Shown: positions 1 to 9,009, counted from the first letter of the stretch. The stretch is 64,000 nt of DNA from Chitinophagales bacterium (GCA_013298845.1 JAAFJN010000006.1:155797-219796), one strand, 5' to 3'. Notes: generated from the sequence alone by a model not told the origin. A program made the numbers and translations.

Positions 1-765
1 CACCATATTCTCACGGGCGATATTTATGAAATGAATTTTTGCCAGGAATTTTTTGCCGAAAACGCCTTTATTGACCCCGCCGGGACATTTTTCCGGTTAA
101 ATGGCCTTTCGCGCGCACCTTTTGCGACGTATTTAAAATACCAGGACAAAGCCCTCATGTGCAGCAGTCCCGAACGTTTTTTGCGCAAAGAAGGCGATAA
201 ACTCGTTTCGCAACCCATTAAAGGAACCCGCCGCCGCAGCCAAGACCCCGCCGAAGATGCAGCCATCCGGCAATCGCTGATTGAAAGTGAAAAAGACCGC
301 TCCGAAAACGTGATGATTGTGGATCTGGTGCGCAACGATTTTGCCCGACATTGTTTGCCGGGCACCATTAAAGTAGAAGAACTTTTTGGAATATACACTT
401 TCCCCACGGTCCACCAGATGATTTCGACCATCAGCGGGCAGTTACCCGAAGGTGATCCGGGCTTACGGGCCATCCGGGATGCCTTCCCGATGGGCAGCAT
501 GACGGGCGCGCCCAAAGTCATGTCCATGCAATTGATCGAACGCTACGAACGCACCCGCCGGGGCCTCTTTTCGGGGGCGGTCGGGTATTTTACCCCCAAC
601 GGAGACTTCGATTTTAACGTGGTGATCCGCAGTTTGCAATACAACAAAAGCACCCAATATTTGTCGTGTATCGCGGGTGGTGCCATTGTTTACGACTCGG
701 TGCCGGAACAGGAATACGAAGAATGTCTGCTCAAAACGGCGGCCGTTCGGGCAAGCGTTTTTTAG
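1..765 (+). CDS. pabB: Aminodeoxychorismate synthase component I (PabB), 5' truncated by window edge
   Basis: This is the C-terminal 254 codons of a chorismate-binding enzyme; the reading frame is open from base 1, so the start lies outside the window. PabB joins ammonia to chorismate to make 4-amino-4-deoxychorismate for folate. Visible family motifs are GDIYEMNF at the left edge, KDRSENVMIVDLVRND, the FPMGSMTGAPK active-site loop and the final IAGGAIVYDS. The PIKGT motif carries Lys where anthranilate synthases have Ala (PIAGT); that Lys is the known discriminator for aminodeoxychorismate synthase, so I call PabB and not TrpE. No amidotransferase partner is next to it; the TrpG domain of the fusion at 7359-8972 could serve both pathways (inference). 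Its TAG stop is also the first bases of the following heptamer array. Confidence 0.9.
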   Translation, partial: HHILTGDIYEMNFCQEFFAENAFIDPAGTFFRLNGLSRAPFATYLKYQDKALMCSSPERFLRKEGDKLVSQPIKGTRRRSQDPAEDAAIRQSLIESEKDRSENVMIVDLVRNDFARHCLPGTIKVEELFGIYTFPTVHQMISTISGQLPEGDPGLRAIRDAFPMGSMTGAPKVMSMQLIERYERTRRGLFSGAVGYFTPNGDFDFNVVIRSLQYNKSTQYLSCIAGGAIVYDSVPEQEYEECLLKTAAVRASVF

Positions 766-1040
766 TGAAGAGTGAAGAGTGAAAAACGAAAAGTGAAGAG
801 TGAAAAGTGAAAAACGAAAAGTGAAAAACGAAAAGTGAAGAGTGAAAAGTGAAAAACGAAAAGTGAAGAGTGAAGAGTGAAAAACGAAAAGTGAAGAGTG
901 AAAAACGAAAAGTGAAAAGTGAAAAAAAGCATATCGTTGAAAACGAATATTATGCGCACTAAACGTTCGACTCGCCAATAAAACAGAACGCTCTACGACG
1001 GGCAAACTTTTCACTCTTCACTATTCACTTTTCACTATCA
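764..1040. repeat. Heptamer-array element copy 1, between pabB and the TonB receptor
   Basis: From the pabB stop codon to about 927 the DNA is a run of 7-base units drawn from three spellings (GAGTGAA, AAGTGAA, AAACGAA). After an AT-rich spacer comes the motif CTCTACGACGGGCAAA (991-1006), then the same heptamers in reverse complement (TTTTCACTCTTCACT, about 1007-1037). The spacer holds a weak hairpin (ACGTTC ... GAACGCT). It fills nearly the whole 305-base gap; I see no gene in it. Confidence 0.85.
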
Positions 1041-1070
1041 AAAGTCTAATGTCTTTTATACAACATAAAT

Positions 1071-3776
1071 ATGAAGCAAGTTTATTTACTCCTTCTCATG
1101 ATTTGCGTGCAGGTAACGGTTTTTGCGCAAAAAACCAGTCTTCGTGGACAAATTACCGACGCTACCACCAAAGAACCCGTGATTGGGGCTACGGTCATTG
1201 CCCAAACGGGTGGTAAAGCCATTTCGGATATCAGCGGCAATTTTACGGTATTGGCCACGGTGGGCGAACCCCTGACCATTGCCAGTACGGGATTTGAAAC
1301 CGCTACGGTTACGGCGGCGCCCAACCTGAGTATCCAACTCAACCCGTCCGCTTCGGCCCTCGATGCGGTGGTGGTGGTAGGTACCCGCAACCCCACCCGC
1401 ACGGCACTGAATACCCCCGTTCCCGTGGATGTAATTCCCCTTTCGGCGGTACAGCGCACTTTACCCCAAAACGACCTCAATCAGGTGCTTACGTACCTGG
1501 CACCTTCGTTTCAGTCTAACCGCCAATCGTCGTCGGATGGTACCGAGCACATTGATCCGGCTTCGTTGCGCGGTATGGGTCCCGACCAAACATTGGTACT
1601 CATCAACGGCAAACGCCGCCACACCACGTCGTTGCTCAATAACCAGGGAACATTTGGCAACGGCTCGGTGGGAACCGACCTGAACGCCATTCCGATGAGC
1701 GCCATTGAGCGCATTGAAGTGCTGCGCGACGGTGCGTCGGCCCAATACGGCTCCGATGCCATTGCCGGGGTGGTGAATATTATTCTCAAAACCAAAGCCG
1801 ACGGCCTCAGCCTTTCGGCCAGCAGCGGTATGACCCACCGGGGAGATGGTTTATTGGGCCGCCTGACGGGCAATTACGGCCTCGGATTGGGTAAAAACGG
1901 CGGTTCCCTCAATGTGTCTTTCGATGGTTATACCCGCAGTTCGACCAACCGCACCCAAAACCACAACCTGATTATTTTTGACCAATCGGCGCAAGGCAAC
2001 TTTTTTGCCTATGATTTTACCAATGACCCGGAGGCTGCCCGTGCGTACGACGACAGCGTTATGACCGCCAACGGCCTCGTTCGTGACGATTTTAATTTTC
2101 AGGTGGGCGATGCACAAATCAACAATTTGAGCAGTTTTGCCAATTTGTTGTTGCCTTTTAGTTCCGGCAAAGGCGAATTTTACGCTTTTGCGGGGTACAA
2201 CGGTCGCCGGGGCAAAGGTTTTGGTTTCCGCCGCCTGCCTTCCGACGGTGCTAAAATGGTGTTCAGTAAATTCCCGTATGGTTTCCAGCCCAATACCGGC
2301 TCCAGCATCAACGATGTATCGTTGGGTATGGGTGTTCGGTACGATTTGGGCCGTTGGAAAGCCGACCTGAGCAATACCGTGGGCAACAATAGTTTCGACT
2401 ATTCGGTGAGCAATACGGTGAATGCTTCTTTGCAGGATAAAACCCCCACGCATTTTGAAGCGGGTGGCCACGCATTTACCCAAAATACCGTGAATGCCGA
2501 TATTTCGCGTTATTTTGAAAATACACTGAGTGGTTTGAACCTCGCCTTCGGGGCCGAGTACCGCCTCGAAAACTACCGCATTAACGAAGGGGAAGAAGCC
2601 AGTTGGCGCAACTACGGCCTGGTCACCAACCCGGATGGCACCATTACCGATACCTTGGGTTTGGCCGGTGGTGCGCAGTCGTTCCCCGGTTTTGGGCCGG
2701 TGAATGCCGTTAATGAGTCGCGCAGCAACGTTTCGTTGTACGCCGATACGGAATTGGACGTGACCAAATTCTGGACCGTAAGTGCGGCGGGTCGTTACGA
2801 AAACTACTCCGATTTTGGTAATACTTTTAATTACAAAATAGCCACCCTGTTGCGCCCAACGTCGGCCATCGGTATTCGGGGCGCCATTAGTACGGGTTTC
2901 CGTGCACCTTCGTTGCACCAGCAGTATTTTAGTTATATTTCCACAACCATCCTCAGCGACGGCCGTTTGGGGCAATCCGGGTTTTTCCCGAACCAGTCGG
3001 AACTGGCCCAATCCTTGGGTATTCCGAAACTCAAGCAGGAAACTTCTCAAAATGTAAGCGTGGGGATTACACTCAAACCCACCAGCAATTTTAACCTCTC
3101 GGTGGATGCTTACCAGATCAACGTAAAAGACCGGATTGTACTCACCGGTTTGTTTGGATACGATCCGCTTGGCTCCTCAATTCCCGATGTACAGGCCCTG
3201 TTCCTGCCCTTTGGCGCCGACGGTGGCCGGTTTTTCACCAACGCCATTAACACGACCACGCAAGGTATTGACATCGTGGCTTCGTACCGAATGACTTTTG
3301 GCAAAAACAAATTAGACATCACGGGATTGGCCAATTTTAACCAAACCAAGGTGGATTCGTTGTTGAACAATGTACCCGCAAAATTGGCCGGTCAGGAAGA
3401 TGTTTATTTTTCTCCGGCCGAACGGGGTTTGATCGAGCGCGTTAATCCGCGCCAAAAATTGAACCTCAGTTTGAATTACACCCGGGGCAAATTTTCGGTG
3501 TATTTGGCCAATGTGTACTTTGGTGCCTCGTACCGCAACGGCTTCCCATTTGGCGTAGAACAAACGTTTTCGGGCAAAATGGTGCACGATTTATCGTTTT
3601 CGTACCAGATTTCGCCCAAATTATCCCTCACCTTCGGCGGTAACAACATTTTTTCCGCTTACCCCGACGAACAGGCGTACGACAACAGTTACTTCGGCGT
3701 ATTCAAATACGCGCCCGTACAAATGGGTATGAACGGCGGGTTTTATTTCCTGCGGTTGAATTACATTGGCGGGTAG
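1071..3776 (+). CDS. TonB-dependent outer-membrane receptor
   Basis: A 901-residue outer-membrane receptor expected to import a ligand using TonB energy. A signal peptide (MKQVYLLLLMICVQVTVFAQ) is followed by a carboxypeptidase-regulatory-like beta domain (about 22-100: LRGQITDATTKEPVIGATV) and a plug domain (about 100-240) with SLRGMGPDQTLVLINGKRR and the signature IERIEVLRDGASAQYGSDAIAGVVNII. The rest is beta-barrel, with the late-barrel features GAISTGFRAPSLHQQYF and a final strand ending YFLRLNYIGG. No SusD partner lies beside it, so it is not an obvious polysaccharide-utilisation pair. The ligand cannot be read from sequence. It is preceded by heptamer-array element copy 1 and followed within a few bases by copy 2. 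Confidence 0.92.
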   Translation: MKQVYLLLLMICVQVTVFAQKTSLRGQITDATTKEPVIGATVIAQTGGKAISDISGNFTVLATVGEPLTIASTGFETATVTAAPNLSIQLNPSASALDAVVVVGTRNPTRTALNTPVPVDVIPLSAVQRTLPQNDLNQVLTYLAPSFQSNRQSSSDGTEHIDPASLRGMGPDQTLVLINGKRRHTTSLLNNQGTFGNGSVGTDLNAIPMSAIERIEVLRDGASAQYGSDAIAGVVNIILKTKADGLSLSASSGMTHRGDGLLGRLTGNYGLGLGKNGGSLNVSFDGYTRSSTNRTQNHNLIIFDQSAQGNFFAYDFTNDPEAARAYDDSVMTANGLVRDDFNFQVGDAQINNLSSFANLLLPFSSGKGEFYAFAGYNGRRGKGFGFRRLPSDGAKMVFSKFPYGFQPNTGSSINDVSLGMGVRYDLGRWKADLSNTVGNNSFDYSVSNTVNASLQDKTPTHFEAGGHAFTQNTVNADISRYFENTLSGLNLAFGAEYRLENYRINEGEEASWRNYGLVTNPDGTITDTLGLAGGAQSFPGFGPVNAVNESRSNVSLYADTELDVTKFWTVSAAGRYENYSDFGNTFNYKIATLLRPTSAIGIRGAISTGFRAPSLHQQYFSYISTTILSDGRLGQSGFFPNQSELAQSLGIPKLKQETSQNVSVGITLKPTSNFNLSVDAYQINVKDRIVLTGLFGYDPLGSSIPDVQALFLPFGADGGRFFTNAINTTTQGIDIVASYRMTFGKNKLDITGLANFNQTKVDSLLNNVPAKLAGQEDVYFSPAERGLIERVNPRQKLNLSLNYTRGKFSVYLANVYFGASYRNGFPFGVEQTFSGKMVHDLSFSYQISPKLSLTFGGNNIFSAYPDEQAYDNSYFGVFKYAPVQMGMNGGFYFLRLNYIGG

Positions 3777-3777
3777 G

Positions 3778-3975
3778 CTTGTTGAATTTATTGAATTTGT
3801 TGAATTTATTGAATTTGTTGAATTTATTGAATTTGTTGAATTTGTTTTGCCCGTCGTAGCCTATTCGTTTTTTGTTGCTCGTTGTAGAGTGTTCTTTTGT
3901 CACTAAAGAAAGAACGCTCTACGACGGGCAAACTTTTCACTCTTCACTCTTCGTTATTCACTCTTCACTCTTCAC
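3778..3975. repeat. Nonamer/heptamer element copy 2, between the TonB receptor and endonuclease V
   Basis: Starting just after the receptor stop codon, seven 9-base units of TTGAATTTA/G run to about 3845. Then GCCCGTCGTAG (3849-3859) and its exact inverse CTACGACGGGC (3919-3929) bracket a hairpin (GTAGAGTGTTCTTT paired with AAGAACGCTCTAC). Reverse-oriented heptamers (TTTTCACTCTTCACT...) then run up to the endonuclease V start. Confidence 0.85.
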
Positions 3976-3982
3976 TAAAAAA

Positions 3983-4486
3983 ATGATTTTAGCAACCGAC
4001 ACGTATTACCATCCCGATGGCACGGCCAAAGCGGTGGGTGTATTGTTCCATCGCTGGACGGATACGGAACCGGCGCGGGTGGTGGAGGTAAATATCCCGG
4101 AAGTCGAGGATTACGAACCGGGGGCTTTTTACAAACGCGAATTGCCTTGTATTATGGCGGTATTGGCGGCGTGTGATTTGGCGGAGGTGGAAATAATTGT
4201 GATTGACGGTTACGTCATGCTGAACGACAGTGGTAAACCGGGGTTGGGCGTTTATTTGTACGAAGCCTTGCAGCGCAGCATTCCGGTGGTGGGGGTGGCC
4301 AAAACCAGTTTTTTTGAAAACACCGTGCACGTGGCCGAAGTATTGCGCGGCGATAGTGTCAAGCCGCTGTTTGTGACCAGTATCGGCGTGGATTTGAACG
4401 AAGCGGCCCAAGCGGTGCAATCCATGCACGGCGAATTTCGGATGCCGTATTTACTGAAATTATTGGATGGGGTGACGCGGAGTTAG
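3983..4486 (+). CDS. nfi: Endonuclease V family protein (short form)
   Basis: A 167-residue protein resembling deoxyinosine 3'-endonuclease, which nicks DNA (or RNA) near inosine. Numbering from the ATG at 3983, the metal-binding acids fit D6 (LATDTYY), E53 in YEPGAFYKRELP, which also carries the YxPG wedge motif, and D75 in IDGY; PVVGVAKTSF matches the family strand after the active site. It is shorter than the roughly 220-residue classical enzymes, and the HPRxLG loop is replaced by MLNDSGKPGLG, so the usual His is absent. I reject the upstream start at 3872 because those codons translate the repeat array into low-complexity FHSSLF sequence. The ATG sits 7 bases after the last heptamer, so the repeat element forms its 5' leader. 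Confidence 0.8.
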   Translation: MILATDTYYHPDGTAKAVGVLFHRWTDTEPARVVEVNIPEVEDYEPGAFYKRELPCIMAVLAACDLAEVEIIVIDGYVMLNDSGKPGLGVYLYEALQRSIPVVGVAKTSFFENTVHVAEVLRGDSVKPLFVTSIGVDLNEAAQAVQSMHGEFRMPYLLKLLDGVTRS

Positions 4487-4510
4487 TTATTTACCGGAGC
4501 CGCAGTAGTT

Positions 4511-4679
4511 ATGGTATCAACCCACGACTTCAGTCGTGGGTCACAGTGCGTTATTCAATTTTGCTAAACCGATTTATCGGTTTTTATTGCCAAATCGTAC
4601 TTGTAAACGGTTAAAACCGTTTGACCAACGAATGAAAGATGCGCCTATCCACCACAACTGAAGTCGTGGGTTAATACCG
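4511..4679. repeat. Palindromic MITE/REP-like element with inverted ends
   Basis: The 370-base gap between endonuclease V and ompA holds an element whose outer about 21 bases (4512-4532 and the complement of 4657-4678) match with one difference around CCACGACTTCAG. Inside are four hairpins: CCCACGAC/GTCGTGGG (4521-4540), AAACCGAT/ATCGGTTT (4566-4583), AAACGGTT/AACCGTTT (4605-4622) and an imperfect CCACAACT/AGTCGTGG (4652-4669). No protein is encoded. It resembles a non-autonomous palindromic element; mobility is inferred only from structure. Confidence 0.75.
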
Positions 4680-4769
4680 TTAATATGCCAGTTTGACCGG
4701 GTTTGATACGATTGGTGGCGCTGATTGGGATTGTCCACGCAAGTGCCCGGGGTTTTACAATTTTTTTAT

Positions 4770-4778
4770 CACCTTTGC
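4770..4778 (+). promoter_or_regulatory. Probable -7 element upstream of ompA-like gene
   Basis: CACCTTTGC differs by one base from the Bacteroidota TAnnTTTGC element and lies about 80 bases before the start codon at 4857. Confidence 0.35.
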
Positions 4779-4856
4779 ACCAACAAACGCGGTTTTGGCG
4801 TTTACTACAACCTGTTTTTTAACAGATAATCATCATTTCAAATAACACCTTATACT

Positions 4857-5783
4857 ATGCGCAGCAATTGGCTATTTTTACTACTCCTCAGCGGAATTGC
4901 CCTCTCTGGTAGTTCCTGCGTTACCAAAAAGAAATTTAAAAGTCTCGAAACCGAATTGGCCCAAGCCAACAAAGACCTCGGAAAATGCGGCGAAAGTCTC
5001 AACGATTACATGAATCGCCTCTCGGTGTGCGAACAGGAGCGCAGCCGCTTCCAACAAGATTTTATCAATACCCAAAGTACCCTCAAAATCCGGGAAGAAC
5101 AGGTCACTTACCTTCAGGGACAAGTGGAAGATTATAAAAAACTCCGCGATAAACAATTGTCGCAGGTGGGTGATTTGACCAGCCTTAATAAATCTGCCAA
5201 CGAAAATATCAGAGAAACCCTGTCGCAATTGGAGCGCAAAGACAAATACATCGTTCTGCTGCAAAACGCCAAAACCAAAGCCGATTCCATCAACTTAGCC
5301 CTGGCTGTGAACCTGAAAAGTGTGCTGCGCGAAGGTTTCGACGATACCGATGTGGAGGTAAAAGTGGATAAAACAGTGGTGTTTATTAATCTTTCCGATA
5401 AAATGTTGTACCAAAGCGGCAGTGCCAACCTCACGCCGCGCGCGCAGGAAGTATTGGGTAAAATTGCCCAAATTATCGAATCTCGCCCCGACCTCGAAGT
5501 GATGGTGGAAGGTTACACCGATAATATTCCAATCAACAACACTTGCGTCGAAGATAACTGGGATTTGAGCGTAAAACGCGCAACTTCGGTGGTACGCGTA
5601 TTGCAAAAGCAGTATAAAATTAACCCCAATCGCCTCATTGCGGCGGGTCGGGGCGAATACAATACCCTTGCCCCCAACGATACCGAAGCGGGCCGCGCCA
5701 CCAATCGCCGTACCCGCATCATTATTTTGCCCAAATTGGACCAGTTTTACGATTTGCTCAACCCCACCAACGTTCCAAAATAG
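4857..5783 (+). CDS. OmpA-family peptidoglycan-binding lipoprotein with coiled coil
   Basis: A 308-residue envelope protein. The N terminus is a hydrophobic signal ending at a Cys (C21, after LSGSS), followed by VTKKKFK, so it is probably a lipoprotein although the lipobox is not ideal. Residues about 25-145 are a charged, heptad-rich coiled coil (ELAQANKDLGKC ... LSQLERKDKYIVLLQNAK). Residues about 165-300 are an OmpA C-terminal domain with LYQSGSANLTPRAQEVLGKIA, VEGYTDNIPIN, and NRLIAAGRGEYNTLAPND...RATNRRTRIII, whose Asp and Arg bind diaminopimelate in the family. It likely ties the outer membrane to the cell wall. Its last 37 bases overlap the 3' end of the convergent trpCF gene. Confidence 0.9.
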   Translation: MRSNWLFLLLLSGIALSGSSCVTKKKFKSLETELAQANKDLGKCGESLNDYMNRLSVCEQERSRFQQDFINTQSTLKIREEQVTYLQGQVEDYKKLRDKQLSQVGDLTSLNKSANENIRETLSQLERKDKYIVLLQNAKTKADSINLALAVNLKSVLREGFDDTDVEVKVDKTVVFINLSDKMLYQSGSANLTPRAQEVLGKIAQIIESRPDLEVMVEGYTDNIPINNTCVEDNWDLSVKRATSVVRVLQKQYKINPNRLIAAGRGEYNTLAPNDTEAGRATNRRTRIIILPKLDQFYDLLNPTNVPK

Positions 5784-7114
5784 GCGCGAATCTGCCGGAT
5801 GATGGTCGCGCTGACCTCCCCATCCTGTTCAATACCCGAGGCGGTATCTATGCCGATACAGTTCCGAAACCGGTGCATCCGGTCGAGGTTCCCGGCGTGG
5901 ATACCGCCTGCTATTAAAAACGGATACGGAAAATCTTCGGGAATCAGGTGATCGGCTGCTGCCGTGCCGCTGCCCGGTGCCGGACCATCCAGAATAATTA
6001 AATCCACGTCGGCGGCGTAGTGGTACACCGTTTCAATGTCTTCCGGCGTGCGGATTCTTGCCGCCAACAGCACCTTTTTTCGGATGCTTCTTACAAATTC
6101 GGGGGAGACGTCGCCCGCGTATAATTGCACCCGTTGGAACGGGTATTTCTCCAATATTTCCCGAATTTCCGCTTCGCTGTTTTGGTAAAAAACGGCCACT
6201 GCATTGGCCGGAATGGGCGTTTTATCCAATATTTCCAACGGCATCCGGCGTTTGCTGACGGGCGAAAAATTAATGCCCATCAAATCGGCGGTATCTTCCC
6301 GGAACAATTCGGCGGTGCGAATACCGCAGGCTTTGAACAGATGCGTTGGTACTTGCAAGGCTTGCAGCGATTCTGCTCCCTGCCGCATCAATCCCGTCCC
6401 GATGAGAAAGCCGTGGGCCGCGCGCACCACCGCAAAATCGCGGTAAGAATGAATCCCCGATTCCGAAATAATAAAACGGCCTTTGGCTTGTTGGCGCAGC
6501 ACATTTACGCGGTTCAGGGCCGTGCGAAACACCTTTAAATCGCGGTTATTCACCCCCAGCACCGGAAAATCGAGGTGCTGAATGCCGTCTAATTCCGCCT
6601 GGTCGTGTACTTCCACCAAGGCACCCATGCCCAGCGATTCAGCCACCCGGCGTAATTTTTCCAGTTCATCGGGGGCTAAAATGGCCGCAATGAGCAAAAC
6701 CATATCCGCACCGGCTGCCCGGGCGAGGTAAATTTGAATTTCGTCGAGTACAAAATCTTTTTGCAATAACAAAGGCCGTTGATCGCCCAACGTGGCCAAA
6801 GCCGCCGCTGCCGTGCGTAAATCATCGTAGGTTCCGCCAAAAAACGGCGTATCGGTGAGGACCGAAATGGCCCGTGCGCCCGCGTGGGCGTAGGCGAGTA
6901 CCTGCGGGGCCACCTCGGCGGATTCGGCGATCCAGCCTTCCGAGGGGCTTTTTCGTTTAAATTCGCAAATAAAAAACGGTTGTTTGTCCGCAATTTCCGC
7001 GTAAAAACGGCGGGTGGTGGGTTGCGCCTGGCTTTTTAAAACGGCCAGGTCATATTGTTGGTAAAGGGCTTTTATTTCTTCCCTTTTTTGGGTCGTTATT
7101 TTGTCGAGAATCAT
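5747..7114 (-). CDS. trpCF: Bifunctional indole-3-glycerol-phosphate synthase / phosphoribosylanthranilate isomerase (TrpC-TrpF fusion)
   Basis: This 455-residue fusion catalyses two successive tryptophan steps: TrpF isomerises phosphoribosylanthranilate, and TrpC closes the indole ring. The order is TrpC then TrpF. TrpC (about 1-255) begins MILDKITTQKREEI and shows FICEFKRKSPSEG with the catalytic Lys, ISVLTDTPFFGG, LLQKDFVLDEIQI, GVNNRDL and ISESGIHS. TrpF (about 260-450) shows the catalytic Cys in KACGIRT, the catalytic Asp in LIILDGPAPGSGT, and GIDTASGIEQDGEV. I start at 7114 because the 16 codons upstream are unlike any TrpC, while MILDKI is the family's normal first line. It lies downstream of trpGD on the same strand with a hairpin-repeat element in between, and it overlaps the convergent ompA-like gene by 37 bases. 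Confidence 0.95.
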   Translation of the reverse strand: MILDKITTQKREEIKALYQQYDLAVLKSQAQPTTRRFYAEIADKQPFFICEFKRKSPSEGWIAESAEVAPQVLAYAHAGARAISVLTDTPFFGGTYDDLRTAAAALATLGDQRPLLLQKDFVLDEIQIYLARAAGADMVLLIAAILAPDELEKLRRVAESLGMGALVEVHDQAELDGIQHLDFPVLGVNNRDLKVFRTALNRVNVLRQQAKGRFIISESGIHSYRDFAVVRAAHGFLIGTGLMRQGAESLQALQVPTHLFKACGIRTAELFREDTADLMGINFSPVSKRRMPLEILDKTPIPANAVAVFYQNSEAEIREILEKYPFQRVQLYAGDVSPEFVRSIRKKVLLAARIRTPEDIETVYHYAADVDLIILDGPAPGSGTAAADHLIPEDFPYPFLIAGGIHAGNLDRMHRFRNCIGIDTASGIEQDGEVSATIIRQIRAYFGTLVGLSKS

Positions 7115-7206
7115 GTGTTTGGAGCAATAAGTTGGGGCTTGTGTGATGCCCGTTTTTTGCAAGTTTTGCGGTTTTTTTCAGAGAACACCAAAGTTTTTTT
7201 GCCCAT

Positions 7207-7337
7207 GTGACCTCGAAAGAGGTCAAAGATTGGTGTCAAATTGGGAAAAGAGCCACCAATGTGCGATCTCTGCCGAGATCGTATGTCGTTGATGATCAAA
7301 CACCTCTACCAATGTGCGATCTCTGCCGAGATCGTTT
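7207..7337. repeat. Three-hairpin GACCTC/GATCTC element, copy A (inside the trp operon)
   Basis: Three short palindromes follow each other: GACCTCGAAAGAGGTC (7209-7224), CGATCTCTGCCGAGATCG (7264-7281) and the same palindrome again (7317-7334). The last two are each preceded by ACCAATGTG. The same layout recurs at 44901-45026. It lies between the trpGD stop and the trpCF start, so it would be transcribed within the trp mRNA. Confidence 0.8.
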
Positions 7338-7358
7338 TGATGCCTGAACTCACGTTTT

Positions 7359-8972
7359 TTAAGAAACCGGCTGCGTTTGCAACAATGCATCCAGAATTTT
7401 GGCCATTGTACCCTGTTTCAAAGCCGTTTTTAACCGGTTATACGCCTCCGGCAACGGCATATCCTGCACAAATTTTTGGTAAATAAACGCCGCGTTGATG
7501 AGCACCAATTGGTGGTGGGCCGTATCGGTTTTGCCCGCCATCATCGCCTGCGCAATGGCCGTGGAAGCCGCCGCATTGGCCGCCGATACCGCGCTAAAGG
7601 GTTGCGTCGTTACCCCAAAATCCTCCGGTTGCAGCGTGTATTCGGATTTTTTGCCGTCGCGGAATTCCAATACGCGGGTTGGGCCGGAAAGTGAAATTTC
7701 GTCCAACCCATCGTGGCCGCGCACCACAATCAGGTGCTCTTTGCCCAGTAGGATACCCGTTTCAAAAATAACGTCCTGCAAATCGGCGAACGCCGTACCG
7801 ATAAACTGGCGCTTGGGCTGCAAGGGATTTACCAGCGGCCCCAATACATTAAAAACCGTAGGCACCCCGATTTTGGCCCGCGTTGCCGCAAAATGCCGAA
7901 ATACAGGGTGCACATCGGGTGCAAAAATAAACGTCAGGCCCGTTGTGCGCAATTGTTGCAACGCCCGTTGGGGTTCAAATTGAATCGGGACCCGAAGTGC
8001 CTCCAACAGGTTGAAACTGCCAAAACGACCCGCCGCTGCGCGGTTGCCGTGTTTGGCAATTTTCAACCCGGAAGCCGCCAGCAAGAGACTGGCCAAAGTA
8101 GAAGTGTTGATACGAGGCAGGTTGGAACCACCCGTGCCGCAAATGTCCACGGCCTCCCGAAAAAGAGCGTCGTGGGCCACATCGCCCAGCGGTTTGCTGA
8201 ACGACATAATGGCACCGATAAACTGGTGCAGTATTTCGGGCTGGCGCATCCGGTGGGAGAACGATACCAGCAAAATTTGTTTTTGATCGTCGGAAAGTTG
8301 GCCTTCTTCCACCGCCCGCAGGTAATCGTTGAGCAGGGTTTGGTCGAGTGGGCCATCTTGTTGTAAGCGCAGCGAAAGTTCGTGGTAAATGCGGTTTCCG
8401 GCGGAAAGTCGGCCTTCCACCACGTTTTTTAACATCCGCATTCCGGCGTTGTTTTTCATGGTCAACACCGATTCGGGGTGAAACTGAATGCCTTCGATGG
8501 GGAGTTTTTTGTGCCGCAACCCCATGACCACGCCGTCTTTGGTGCGGGCGGTCACTTCGAGGTCATTGGGCATCATGTCGGCGGCCCAGGAGTGGTACCG
8601 CGCCACCTCCACGTCTTGTTCGATGTGGGTAAAAATACCGCGTCCGTCGTGTTCAATCGGGACGGCCTTACCGTGCACCGGGGCGATATTGGCAATGGTG
8701 CCGCCAAAAAACTCCACCAATGCCTGGTGGCCCAAACACACCCCCAAAATGGGTTTGGATTGGTAAAAACGTTCGATGACCGCCATCATATTTCCCGCTT
8801 GCCGGGGTACCGACGGGCCGGGGGAGAGCACCAACAAATCAAAGTCCTCTTTTTCGAGTACTTCCACCGGCACGGTATTGCGAAAAACCGTGACGGTGGT
8901 CCCTAATGTGCGGAAAAAATCCACGAGATTATAGGTAAAAGAGTCGAAATTATCCAGTACAAGAACGCGCAT
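7359..8972 (-). CDS. trpGD: Anthranilate synthase amidotransferase / anthranilate phosphoribosyltransferase (TrpG-TrpD fusion)
   Basis: A 537-residue fusion. Residues about 1-195 are a class-I glutamine amidotransferase that supplies ammonia to the chorismate enzyme: MRVLVLDNFDSFTYNLVDF, the nucleophile C79 in LGVCLGHQAL, and the His-Glu pair in IQFHPESVLT. Residues about 200-530 are TrpD, which joins anthranilate to PRPP: VDICGTGGSNLPRINTST is the PRPP-binding loop and KHGNRAA follows. TrpE is not in the window; the component I at 1-765 looks like PabB, so this TrpG domain may serve TrpE, PabB or both (inference). It is the first gene of the trpGD-trpCF unit, with a near-consensus promoter box at 9010-9018. 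Confidence 0.95.
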   Translation of the reverse strand: MRVLVLDNFDSFTYNLVDFFRTLGTTVTVFRNTVPVEVLEKEDFDLLVLSPGPSVPRQAGNMMAVIERFYQSKPILGVCLGHQALVEFFGGTIANIAPVHGKAVPIEHDGRGIFTHIEQDVEVARYHSWAADMMPNDLEVTARTKDGVVMGLRHKKLPIEGIQFHPESVLTMKNNAGMRMLKNVVEGRLSAGNRIYHELSLRLQQDGPLDQTLLNDYLRAVEEGQLSDDQKQILLVSFSHRMRQPEILHQFIGAIMSFSKPLGDVAHDALFREAVDICGTGGSNLPRINTSTLASLLLAASGLKIAKHGNRAAAGRFGSFNLLEALRVPIQFEPQRALQQLRTTGLTFIFAPDVHPVFRHFAATRAKIGVPTVFNVLGPLVNPLQPKRQFIGTAFADLQDVIFETGILLGKEHLIVVRGHDGLDEISLSGPTRVLEFRDGKKSEYTLQPEDFGVTTQPFSAVSAANAAASTAIAQAMMAGKTDTAHHQLVLINAAFIYQKFVQDMPLPEAYNRLKTALKQGTMAKILDALLQTQPVS

Positions 8973-9009
8973 GTGATTCAGGTTTGTATCATTGTAATAT
9001 TACAGTGAT

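Noticed and set aside
764..930. Possible CRISPR array
   Set aside because: Units are 7 bases without spacers, no Cas gene is nearby, and several spellings are mixed; it is a minisatellite-like array.
463..1014. Open frames within the heptamer arrays (also 762-959, 25948-26220, 3703-3903)
   Set aside because: They translate repeats into low-complexity FHSSLF/NKFNKF-type sequence, lack starts in context and occur because 7- and 9-base repeats avoid stops. Not genes.
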